A stretch of 64,000 bases of DNA from Eucalyptus grandis (taxonomy: Eukaryota; Streptophyta; Magnoliopsida; Myrtales; Myrtaceae), in the NCBI RefSeq assembly GCF_016545825.1, contig NC_052616.1:6200001-6264000 (forward strand), written 5' to 3'. Numbering within the stretch: the stretch's first letter is position 1; each line of letters begins with the position of its first letter. A program made the position numbers and the translations under genes. Under the pieces are notes generated by a model. The model ran no database searches and was not told the DNA's origin. It saw nothing but the letters and a program-made list of their open reading frames with translations. Below are positions 33,560-43,709 of this stretch, piece by piece.

Positions 33560-34395
33560 GGGAAAAGTATCCAAAAAAATAAAAAAAGAAGAAGAAGTTA
33601 TAAACCTATTTTACTTGTGTTAATTCAATTATAAATCTTTTGATCATACCAATTCATTGTTAAATATTTTGATGGTTTGTCAATGTAGTCCATCCAATCA
33701 AAATTGGTCGGAAATCGCCGATATGGATGTCAACTGTCTTACGTGAATAACCAACACTTACATGGACATTTTTTTTCTATTTTTTATTTTTATTTTTATG
33801 TTTTTTATTTTCTTTCCTTTCTTTATTTTCCCAACTGTGGATCGACAAGGTCGTTGGCTGACCCTCTCGGCCACAAGCGGGATCTGGATGAGGGCCTCTC
33901 CCCTCCCCAGTCGCAAGTGAGAATCTCTATGCCCTTGCCTATGTCCTTGCCTACATCCAGGAGAGAGTTGCAACCCTCACGTAATGGTTGGTAATGGGAC
34001 CCTTGCTTGGTTTTGGGCTAGGGCTACAATGCCATCTCTTGTGGCCAATGAGGGCATCGCGGCCCTCGCCTAGACCAGCGAGGGTGGCCGCCCCTCCCAT
34101 GGCCTAGAGTTGTAAAAAAAAAAAATTATATATATATAGAAAGAAAAGAGAAGAGAAAAGAAAGAGATGACAAATTAAAAAAAAAATGTTAAAAAATTGT
34201 AAAATTTGTTCGCATTAACGCTAGTTAAACCACGTGAAACGTCCAACGTTTATGTCAATGATTTCTTATCAAAATCAGTTGAATGGATATATTGGCAAAG
34301 TCGTCAAGATGTTTAAATTTCTATCGATACAATTGAAATATTTAGGACTAAATTGATCAAGTACAATAGGTACAGAATTTTTCAGTACTTTTCTC
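33560..34395. mobile_element. TIR element with GC-rich core, copy B
   Basis: Second copy of the element at 16759-17577, at the same place after FMO-5. Left end GGGAAAAGTATCCAAAAA, right end TTTTTCAGTACTTTTCTCC. The pyrimidine-rich arm is at about 33770-33830, the GC-rich core at about 33831-34108, and the purine-rich arm at about 34110-34180 after a short TATATATATA. Confidence 0.6.
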
Positions 34396-34736
34396 CACAA
34401 ATATTGAGAGGAAGAAAATGGAAACATCAACATTTTCTAAAGGAAAAATCCACAAAAATCCCCAAAAATCCCCAAACTATGTCAAATGTCACGCATTTAC
34501 CCTTAAATAATTTTTGTAATACGAGAAGTCCCAAACAGGTACCTATGTAACACATTTACTCTCCGTCAATAAAGACCATTAAAAATCTACTTGCATCGAG
34601 GCTTGAAAGCAAATGTTGTTTTTATAGCCCTCACGTGACTTAAATGAAATAAAAAAAAATGACTTTAATTTGACTTAAAAAAATCATCCAACAGAACCTT
34701 AATGAAGGGTTGCATAAGTATAAATTTTGGATTTTT

Positions 34737-34926
34737 TTTTTTTGTGACCCAAGAACCCTGTACAGTCAGCAGTCGGCAGCTAGCGAGTAAACCTGGGAAA
34801 CACGTAAATGGAATGACCCACCACCCTTGGCGTCTCACTTAAAACTCAAGCGACCGTGATAGGATTCGAACTTCTCCCCTTCATGAGGGGGAGAGAGCCC
34901 AAACTATCGCAGCCACCAAGACGGTT
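34737..34926 (-). mobile_element. tRNA-derived SINE, minus strand
   Basis: On the minus strand it starts with a tRNA-like part (GGTGGCTGCGATAGTTTGGG, B box AGTTCGAATCC) and ends in a poly(A) tail, seen as the T tract at 34732-34743. It is flanked by GTATAAATTTTGGATTTTT at 34718-34736 and 34927-34945. That 19-bp duplication shows LINE-type insertion. Confidence 0.8.
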
Positions 34927-34945
34927 GTATAAATTTTGGATTTTT

Positions 34946-34981
34946 CTTTTTTTATGCTGGAGGAACCTCCTTAGCCGATAG
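34946..34981 (-). repeat. Short SINE-like 3' fragment
   Basis: A T tract followed by ATGCTGGAGGAACCTCC and flanked again by TAAATTTTGGATTTTTC-type sequence (right copy from about 34990). It looks like a 5'-truncated retro-insert at nearly the same target as the SINE before it. Confidence 0.4.
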
Positions 34982-35035
34982 CCAAAACGTAAATTTTGGA
35001 TTTTTCATATCACAAAAAAACTTAAATATAATTCA

Positions 35036-35240
35036 CCGTGGTAACGCAGTTGATTGAGATCTCTCCTTCCTACACATGAAAGTTGAGGGTTCGAATCCCT
35101 GCGTTACTAGTGGATTGCTGAGCCAGTTTTCCTCAAGATATAGTCGCCGTTAGTCTTCCACCACAGAGGCCTGTGAAACCTCAAATTGGTGTAAGCCAAC
35201 AAGGGCATGCTCCGACAGATCCTCAGTTACCAAAAAAAAA
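35036..35240 (+). mobile_element. tRNA-derived SINE, plus strand
   Basis: The head GTAACGCAGTTGATTGAG with B box GGTTCGAATCCC resembles a tRNA, and GTAACGC/GCGTTAC could pair as an acceptor stem. A tRNA-unrelated body and a poly(A) run at 35232-35244 follow. The flanks AAAACTTAAATATAATTCA (to 35035) and AAAACTTAAATACAGTTCA (35241-35259) form a duplication with two differences. It sits about 340 nt before the FMO-6 start. Confidence 0.8.
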
Positions 35241-35601
35241 AAACTTAAATACAGTTCAAGAGTCGTTCGTGACTTTTTTTCCTTCTCTAAAAGCGGCAAG
35301 CCCAAAAGAAGAAGAGAAACACAACGCTTCTCCTTCTTCTTCCTGGGGAATTCAAGTCGGTCTTCTCTTACAAAGCAGCCTTAGCTTCTCAGAACATCAC
35401 GGCGATTCGCGACCACGTTCATGCACATCTCACGGCCCAAAAACAAAAAAGGACAAAAAAATATTACTATCCAAAAATTAGTGGGCCCGAAATGATTTAG
35501 CCGCCGATAAAACCCTCTCGCCACCCACCGTAGATTTTGTCGCCATTCGTTCGTCATCTTTTCGGGCACGAGAAAGTTTGCCCTCGTCGACGACCATGCA
35601 C

Positions 35602-38600
35602 ATGGCCGCCTCAATGATTTCCCGCCACGTGGCGGTCATCGGCGCCGGAGCCGCCGGCCTCGTCGCCGCCCGCGAGCTCCGCCGCGAGGGCCACAGGGTC
35701 GCCGTCTTCGAGCGGGAGCCCCGCGCCGGCGGCACCTGGGTCTACACGCGCGCCACCGAGCCGGACCCGCTCGGGATCGACCCGTCCCGGCCCGTGGTCC
35801 AGTCGAGCCTCTACAAGTCCCTGCGCACCAACCTGCCCCGCGAGGTGATGGGGTTCGGGGACTACCCGTTCCTGCCGAGGGCGGACGGGTCGGGCGACCC
35901 GAGGAGGTACCCGGGTCACGAGGAGGTGCTGGCGTACCTGGAGGATTTCGCGAGGGAGTTCGGGCTTGAAGAAATGGTGAGGTTCGGGGAGGAGATTGTG
36001 GGGGTCGGGATGGCGGAGGAGGGTGGAAAGTGGAAGGTGACGTGCAGGATGAGCAACGGCGGCGGCGGCGGAGGCGGCGGAGGCGGCGGCGGAGAAGAGG
36101 AAGTTTTTGATGCGGTGGTTGTTTGTAACGGGCACTACACGGAGCCCCGAATCGCCGAAATCCCCGGTAATGTTCGATTTCATTGGATATGTAGAGTAGA
36201 GTATATAATTCGCGGTCAGTTTGAATTTCGATGTGTTCAATTGGATTCAGCAGGCTACAGAAAGATTTGATTTTCGGCGGTGTTTTTCCTGTTTCTGTTG
36301 TTGTGTCCTTAATGTGGTGTTGGCCATGCTTTGCACATAGCATGTTTGATTCGAGTTGCCATGGATTATGTTCGGCAACGGAAATGGAATGGTTGATGGG
36401 ATTTGTCGCGCTTTTGGAGGTCTGCTTGGAACGAGTCTTCAATTTGCTCTGCTTTATTTTGCCGTGTCTATTCGGACGAGGAGGATCTCAGACTCTCACT
36501 TACGCTATTGCAAAATTCTTCTTCTATGAAGATTCTCGAACTCTATTTATCTCAGAAATTGCTGTGACTATCTATGAACACGTTTGCAAAGTTTTCTTTT
36601 TATTGGTATTTGGATTAGAAGCTACCGAAAAGAACTGAGAATCGGATGGAAAAAGCACTTCTTTTACATAATATGACCAGTTCCTGAATGTCTAAACAGA
36701 TCGGGGACAGAGTCTTAATCCATACAAAAGCAAATAGAGGTTTAATCAAGTGAATAGGTTTCCTGTACGAATTTGCCTTTTTTCGCTTCAGCATCTGTTG
36801 TTGCTGGTCTGATGTTCTTACAATTAGCGAATTCGAAGTTAGCAGCAATCATCTGGGATCTGCATCTGATCACCTTGTATATAGAGACCAATGAAGTACA
36901 GCAAATTAAAGAAAGTTCTCTCATTTTGCTCCTTATCACTTTTGTGAGATAATAACTGAGTGTGCAAAACATTGGTTGCATATTCTTGTCATCTCTTAGC
37001 AAGGATATATGATCGACTTGTGGTATATTATGCCTAACCATAGAGAGATTGGCCCCATAGAGGGCCTTGTTCTCGAAGGAGTCATTGTTGCTTCTGTCGC
37101 ACTGTCAAAAGAAATGAGTAAATTTTGATTAGGTCACAATATATATCGCACCTGCCATTCTCACTTTGTCATATCGTATTATAATTAACACAGGTAAGCA
37201 TATATCATGATTTTGGCCACTTTTGTGTAGGCATTGATCTGTGGCCAGGGAAGCAAATGCACAGCCACAACTATCGTACACCCGAGCCATTTCAGGATCT
37301 AGTACGTTTCAGGTGTCTTCTTCACCTAGTCTTGCAGTGTAGCTTGGCCTTTGTTCTCTGTCTTAATATATCTTTGTATTGCTACCACGCCTATATATTA
37401 CAGTCGCTTCTGTCCATAATAGTTTTGAATATGCTCTTGAATTTGATTTACTTATTATTTGAGCAGTAAATATCGCAGTAAATGTCGATTAGGGGTGCAT
37501 AAAGACGGAAGGGGCTAAGATTTTGAATCATTCATAGTTCATAATGAGGTGAACTGAGACTGCTTAGAATAAGTAATCTTTCATAAAGTTAAGTGCCCCC
37601 CTTTTGAGTAAACTGCTCTATTAGAGAGTTGGAACTATCTGGCATTTATTTTTTTGTATGATATTTAGAAAGATAGGAGATTTTTAATTCTCCCCTCCCC
37701 ATTTCTTTTCAGTATGTTTCTTTTTCCTGATCAAGATTGTCAAATTGCATGCTTGTAAACAGAAATATATTTTTGGCTTCTCTACAGGTTGTTGTTCTGA
37801 TAGGGAGTGCTGCAAGTGCCGTGGACATCTCTCGGGACATTGCCCAGGTTGCCAAAGAAGTTCATGTGACATCTAGATCATATGAAGTCGAAACTCTTGG
37901 AATGCAATCTGGCTATGATAATTTGTGGCTTCATCCCATGGTAATATATGGGTTCACTGTCTTTCATCACAATAATCTTATGAAACTCGATCCCTCAAGT
38001 AGTCTATTCAATATGTTAATGAACTGGAACTAAGTGCAGATCGACAAGGCCCATGAAGATGGTAAAGTCACTTTCCTCGACGGGAGTTCCATAGGCGCCG
38101 ATATCATTCTACATTGCACCGGGTATTCTTTCACTGATCTCGCTTAAGTTTCGATGCAAAGGCAAACTAATGCTATTGAATATGATGGAAAACAAAGCAA
38201 TTCATGCTGGTTACATTTCTTGTTTCAGGTACAAATATCATTTCCCTTTTCTTGAAACCAATGGAATTGTGTCCGTAGATGACAATCGTGTCGCACCATT
38301 ATACAAGCACGTATTCCCACCACATTTGGCGCCTTGGCTATCATTTGTAGGATTGCCATGGAAGGTTTGTACCAAGCACCGATCATCCTCGATTCCTGTA
38401 GTGGGTTTTTCCCGGCTCTTTTTCTTAATCTTTGTAAATTATTCTCTTGACATGATTTTCCAGGTTGTACCATTTCCCCAGTTCGAGTATCAGAGCAAGT
38501 GGATAGCCGGTGCTCTGTCCGGTAGAGTCGCTCTTCCATCAGAGGAGGAGATGATGGAAGATGTAAAAGATTTGTACTCCAAACTTGAAGCTTTGGGCGT

Positions 38601-38963
38601 ACCAAAGCGATATACTCATAATTTAGGCAACTCTCAGGTAAGCATTGCGGACATACATGGAGAAACTTTCGACTTTCAACAGCTGGGACGATTGTTAAAG
38701 AATCATGTTTGGACATTGATAAGTTCATTCCATTTTGACTAAGTTTGCACCTTCTTCTCCCTCTTCTTCTACAGTTTGAGTACAACGATTGGCTAGCGGC
38801 ACAGAGCGGATCTCAGCCGTCTGAAGAATGGAGGAAGAAAATGTATTCGGAGAGTTCTATGAAGAGACGTGCCCGACCCGAGGCGTACCGTGATGAGGAG
38901 GTAGACGAGACATTGATTTCACAAGCGCACGAGGACTTCGCCAAACTCCCTTCGCATCGATAA
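35602..38963 (+). CDS. FMO-6: FMO GS-OX-like flavin monooxygenase, intact, with long introns
   Basis: Exons: 35602-36166, 37231-37301, 37788-37940, 38040-38122, 38229-38364, 38464-38637 and 38775-38963, all GT-AG and in frame, giving 456 residues. FAD loop GAGAAG at residues 14-19, FMO signature WPGKQMHSHNY at about 193-203, NADPH loop GSAASA at about 218-223. The start MAASMISRHVAV is preferred because FMO-2 and FMO-3 keep the same ATGGCCGCCTCAATG context; ATGs at 35596 and 35578 are also in frame. A 12-Gly run is inserted before EEEVFDAVVVCNGHY. One change from FMO-4 is Ala for Gly in DDNRVAPLY. Introns 1 and 2 are about 1064 and 486 nt, against 83 and 94 in FMO-4. The enzyme class is as for FMO-4; the substrate is unknown. 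Confidence 0.9.
36181..37163. repeat. Insertion of about 1 kb in FMO-6 intron 1
   Basis: The intron start GTAATGTTCGATTT and its end (TTTGTCATATCG to TTTTGTGTAG) match the short introns of the other copies, so about 1 kb between them is extra. It contains a 135-codon plus frame (36231-36638) that I do not recognise and that lacks conserved features. I see no clear TIR or target duplication. Confidence 0.55.
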
Positions 38964-39094
38964 TGTTGTAGCCGTGTTCCCTAATAAATAAGGTGGTCCA
39001 AAGGAGACCCTTCATCATGGATCTCAGTATTCATTTATTTGTCGAGAATAATGCCGGATTGGTAATGACAACAAAAGCCAACAAAAAACAAAAG

Positions 39095-39615
39095 TGCATC
39101 TTTTGAGAACTTTTGCACATTCATTTGATGTGATTAGTTTCATTGACATGTAGATGGTTTTAGCAAACTTTTTTAAAGATGTGAAAAGTTGTTTAATCTT
39201 CAAAAGGTAATAAAATTGAGAAAAATCGAGAAAAGGGAATAGAAAAGGAAAGCGACGTCTTTAGAGAACTCTTGTCCAATCGGTCGATGTGGTTAATTTC
39301 AATGACATCGTGATGGCTTTCATAAATTTTTTCAGATGGCTTTCATAAATTTTTTCAATGATGTTAAAAGTTCTTTAATCTTTAAAAGGTAGTAAAATTT
39401 AGAAAAGGAAAAAGAGGATGACTTTCGTAAGTTTTTTTAATGATGTTAAAAGTCCATTAATTTTTAAGAGAAATTAATCGAAAAAAGGAAAAAGAAAAAG
39501 AAGGTGACATCTTTAGAACTCCTGTCCAATCGGTTGATGTGGTTAGTTTCATTGAATGGCTTTAGTAATTCTTTTCAATTATGTTAAAAGTCTTTAATCT
39601 TTAAAAGAAACATGG
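39095..39615 (+). repeat. Degenerate tandem repeat after FMO-6
   Basis: About three units share CTTTTGAGAACTCTTG, CCAATCGGTTGATGTGGTTA, TTTCATTGACAT and AAAAGTTCTTTAATCTTTAAA. Approximate starts are 39098, 39258 and 39510, with a partial repeat at about 39350-39480. The single-copy version follows FMO-4 (about 16100-16215) and FMO-5, so the expansion is local to FMO-6. Confidence 0.6.
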
Positions 39616-39728
39616 AAAAAGGAAAAGATGAAGCTCAGGGTTGGCGAAGTATTGATCGTTTGAATGGATCAATGGGCGTGACTGAATCAACGGTCACAAT
39701 CGCAAGTCGTCACAGCTTTCTTGAGGTC

Positions 39729-39799
39729 TGCACCAGCCGGGAATCGAACCCGGGTCTGTACCGTGGCAGGGTACTATTCTACCACTAGACCACTGGTGC
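39729..39799 (-). tRNA. tRNA-Gly(GCC), copy 4, full consensus
   Basis: Its 71 nt are identical by eye to the copy at 6103-6173: intact acceptor, D, anticodon (GCC) and T arms, and both internal promoter boxes. It lies about 765 nt after the FMO-6 stop on the opposite strand, further away because of the tandem repeat between them. Its neighbours on the far side are only repeats. Confidence 0.93.
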
Positions 39800-42286
39800 T
39801 TGGTGTTCAATACCTAGCCAATTTATATATTTAACGGTTATTTCCAGCCCTCCATGATTCCCAGCACCTCTCTTGAAATATAGGTTCCATGGACAATATA
39901 TATTTTCATTATTTATGGAAAATTATTATATATAAATTATTAACAATAATAAAAATGTTTTGCATTGACTTATAATTTCAAGTAACACAAACAATCACTT
40001 TTAGGAAATTTTTCCAAATCATTATTATTTCTCTAATAAATAGAGCCATAATCCCGACCATAATTTTAAAAAAATATAGATACTCCTTTGAAATTAAGTC
40101 GGTAGCAGCTTGTTTTGTGCCCATGATTATTCCCGCGTCGGCGTTTGTCAGAAGCTTATGAACCTATCATTAAAAATCCGTACGGTGCACACTGTTTCGC
40201 CTAGATTCCGACACCCCCAATACGTTGCGCCCTCAGAAACCCCTCAACGCCCCCAACGTGTCAAAACAAGCACAACAAATGGAAGAAAATCAACCCCAGA
40301 AAAGGAAAAGTAAGTACCAAAAACATCCCCCAACCAAACTTAGACTTAATGGGTTTATTTTTCCCGTGTTTTTCTGACAAATTCGCCGCTTGAATTGAAT
40401 CGCATCCACCAGAAGTGTGTGGTGTAGGGTGTTGTCTCTTCTTCGCCGGCCTCGTTCGTGACAGGCATTCAAAAGGTTCTGTTTCTCTGGCTCTGCCAGG
40501 AACCAGGTGGCGAGGAGGAAGAGCCAACGAAATTGAATGCCCTCTGGGGGGTTTTCCTCTGTTGTCATATGGTACTGATTAAGGGTGTGCAAAACCAACT
40601 ATTCAAATTGAAAATCTGGATCGACTTAGTTCGGTTCCTAGGAGTGTCGGTCCGATTTTTTATTCCTAAAAGTGGAATAAAGGTCCGAGCGATCTGAATT
40701 CCGATTTTAAGGGGAACCGGACTAACTATATATACTTTTTTTAAAAAATTTCTTCAAAAAAATAAGAAGTGATCAACTTTTTTCCTTGTTTCTTCATAAT
40801 AGAAGAATCAAGTAGTAGAAAAAAATAATGATTAGCTCTCGATCCTAGGACCAATCAGTCTAATCCCTAGTTTTCAGAAATGGAAACTGGACTGAGCTAG
40901 GAATTAATCACCCCCAATATTATGTTGAGGCGACAAGCCACAAAAGCGAAGAGAGGGAGTCACTATTGCGCCGGCTAGTCATGCTGCGGCCAATTCACAT
41001 AATGGATGTACCACGTGACTGTGATCAAGCGAGACAAACGGGTCCTTAAGTAAGTCAGCGTTTCAGCAACCAATAATAATTTGCCATGTCGCTTGGTCGG
41101 CCGGTCAGCTCACGTGTTAATTTCACGAAAACAAACTGGGAAAGAAACAAAAGGAGAGTGGGGGTGGAGCTGTGTATTTCCAGGAGGTGTTTCTCCAGTT
41201 TTGGTGGGGTCTTGGATCCAATTCATCTGTCCAATTTGAGGCCCCTAAAATCCAGATTTGGGGAATCTTTGGTCACCCCCACAGCCTTCACAGTTCACTC
41301 CAGCTGTTGTTTCTCAAGTGCTTGACTCTGAGAGAGAGAGAGAGAGAGAGCACTTGTTTCCCTCCAAATCTTCAGCTTCTCAAGCCATTCACTGTCAATA
41401 CTTGAGGTTACAATACAAAGGAAAGTTGCCAAGTAGGAAAGCTTTCTATCGCCTAATGCACAATATAATTTATACAAGTGGCGTCGTGAACCATCCATTC
41501 GAGAGAGTGGATAGTTATAATCCTCAAATCAATGATAAACAAGGCTGTTTGTGTTATTAAAAAAAAAAAGAAAAAAGAAAAATTGCATCGATAGTATACA
41601 CTACTGAGTTAAGATAGTCTAAGCTAGGTAACTTTAGATTGCTCGATTGACCCCATTCTCCGTATCATTTTAGTATGTGAAATTCAATTTCAAACCTCAA
41701 TCGCGAAAAAGGAACTTTCGAGGCTGCCCCTTGAATTGTACGACCACCATCATTATCAGCAAAATAAGTTGCTCCGGAAAAAAAGATCATTTTCCAGGGA
41801 GCTAAGAGAGGAAGGCCATTCAATTCCGGGAGAAATTATTGGCAAGCCCATTATTCAACTTTTTCATGCGGCGGTGCGGCGAAGAGTCAATCCCGAGGAA
41901 TCAGCAGCGAGCAAGCAGGGCCATCGAATCGCATCCAACGCATTGGCTGCTTTTTCGAACACCGTTACACAGGCAAAATCCAACAGATCAAAGGATGGAG
42001 ATACGATTCAGCAGCCGACATGAGACCCGCACGAAATGCTGTCTAGCTAATTTCGTGTCTGGCTAATTTCGGAAACTGGCAGGTATAATTAGCGACGTAC
42101 AAGTAATTCACACCGGCGAATGCAACGATGCATGCATGTTGTATCGGTACAATGATGATAATTACTCTACAAGAAGAGAGAAGAGAACAAAAAGAGAGAG
42201 AAGAAACAAAAAGAGAAGCCGTTGTTTCCTGTCAGAGCGCCAAAATCCGTCAGGGGGTGCCCCCCCAGCCGTCTCCCGCCGCGTGG
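39800..42286. other. Spacer between the FMO array and the PLATZ gene
   Basis: An AT-rich MITE-like stretch lies at about 39890-40050. A likely MITE spans about 40578-40915, starting AAGGGTGTGCAAAACC and ending GGAATTAATCACCCCC, with GGTTCCTAGG/CCTAGGACC-type inner inverted repeats. A short GA microsatellite is at about 41332-41350. The short open frames in 41080-42070 have no recognisable domain and overlap each other, so I do not call a gene. 42160-42286 is probably the PLATZ 3' UTR. Confidence 0.45.
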
Positions 42287-43557
42287 TCAGTACAGGGGCG
42301 ACCGGTGAGGGACGCCCTTCCGCCGGTTCATGTAGCCGGCGACGGACCCGGCCACGTCCGTCGCCGGCCGGCACCAGAGGCGAGCCGTCGCCACCTGGGC
42401 GATCGGAGCCGGGCGGTAGCGCTTCCTCCTGCCGAACTCAGGGCACGCGGTTGGCGAGATAGGCAAATCGAGGACCGAGTCGGGGGTGATGTGTCCATCA
42501 TCTACGAGCTCCGGGAAGCCCTCGTGAGATGGTCTGTTCAGTGATGGAAGGGGCCCGTGGCTGTGATCTTGGAGCCGTTTCTTGAGGCCAATCTTTTTGG
42601 TCATTTGGTCGTGTACCTGCATTGTCAGGACGAAAGATGAAACTCGACCAAGAAAGAAGAAAGCAAGCTAATCCAAACTGAGGACTTAAAACAGAGTCGA
42701 GCTGCTCGAGCTTAATTGGTGCATTACTCGAACAAACTCAATTCTTCTCGAGTTCCAAGTGTCTTGACCACAATCGGGTCGAGCACGAGTAAATTGAATT
42801 TCAATTTTAGTAAAACGGGATTGGACCTTGCATGAGAGAGAGCAGAAGTGGAAGCCATCTTGTAGGCTCCGGTCACAAGTGATGCAGAAGTTGCCCGAGC
42901 CTCTAAACGGGCGAGACATTGGCCTCTGGTTCAAGAACACCACTTTCGCGCTGTTCGTTGTGTATGGCTGTTTATCAAAACGATGAATTCAATTGAGAAA
43001 AATCAAGAACAATTGCATATTTAGGCGTATGGAGATGTACAGAGATTCTGATCTTTACTTGGACGAGGGAACAGTCGAGCAGTTTCTGCGCATCGCCCAA
43101 GCGAATGACATCGTGGTACACGTACCTCCTTATCTGAGAAAAAATCACGGAGAAGTGATGAATTCTAAGCAAAATTCAAGACACGCTGTTTTTGGATTGA
43201 AAGGGGTGAATTTTGAGTTGAGAAGCGGACCTGCAAGAGACGGTGATGGCGATGAGGAGGCAAGCAATGAGGGCACATGCTGGCGCAGCAATCCAAGCAA
43301 AACGTGTTCTTCTCGTTCTTCTTCGCGCAGTCGTGAACGCCGCACGGATTGAAGAACTTCTCTCCGAGGAGAATTCGGAGCCACCGAGGAATGTCTGAAC
43401 CCCGACCACCGCCGCCACCGCCACCACCAACCTGACCCAAAAGAAGAAAAAAACAGGGCACGATACCCACATGGAAAAGTCAATGACCCATCTCACAAAA
43501 TCCTCCAAAAAGCCGAAAAAACTCAAAATCTTGAAATCTAGAAACGAAAGTCACCAT
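42287..43557 (-). CDS. PLATZ zinc-finger transcription factor
   Basis: Minus-strand exons: 43557-43555 (ATG only), 43431-43231, 43133-43059, 42967-42827 and 42616-42287, giving 249 residues with GT-AG introns. PLATZ proteins are plant-specific zinc-dependent factors that bind A/T-rich DNA and mostly repress transcription in the nucleus. After a Gly run the protein reads IPRWLRILLGEKFFNPC, then CGVH, CLDC, CPHC and HRHH as the first zinc cluster; exon 3 has IRRYVYHDVIRL; exon 4 has KVVFLNQRP and the second cluster CITC...CSLSC. The last exon has a basic KKRLQ stretch, GRRKRYRPAP and the typical C-terminal RRKGVPHRSPLY. The start exon is inferred from the GT directly after ATG and from the frame; a start at 43470 inside the retained intron is the less likely alternative. 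Confidence 0.9.
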
Positions 43558-43674
43558 TTTTTTCTCAGCAGAAGTTCCCTTCTCTGTTTCTGAAGACCAA
43601 GACAGGGTCGAGAGACTCAAGAACAGAGCAGAGACTGCTTCGGCTTTTGTCAGGCTTTATACCCAGAGTTCCAT

Positions 43675-43675
<1 letters not shown>

Positions 43676-43705
<30 letters not shown>

Positions 43706-43706
43706 T
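43676..43706. repeat. GA/CT microsatellite in the PLATZ 5' UTR or promoter
   Basis: A GAGAGAGAGAGAAAGAGAGAGAGGG tract lies about 120-150 nt upstream of the PLATZ start. In the transcript sense it is a CT tract. Such tracts are common in plant 5' UTRs and can be bound by BBR/BPC factors; use here is unproven. Confidence 0.6.
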
Positions 43707-43709
43707 GAT

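Noticed and set aside
35036..35108. Possible functional tRNA gene with a GTAACGC/GCGTTAC acceptor stem
   Set aside because: The D and anticodon arms do not fold properly, and it continues into a body, poly(A) run and target duplication, so it is a SINE head.
35611..36442. Minus-strand frames of 209 and 268 codons opposite FMO-6 exon 1
   Set aside because: They are Arg/Pro/Ser-rich shadows of the GC-rich exon 1 and its intron start, in two frames at once, with no known domain.
36231..36638. 135-codon plus frame as a separate gene
   Set aside because: It lies within FMO-6 intron 1, has no domain, and both splice borders of the intron match the paralogs.
42128..42544. Plus-strand frames of 108-138 codons overlapping the PLATZ last exon
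   Set aside because: They are antisense to an exon with the conserved PLATZ C-terminus, and they lack recognisable domains.
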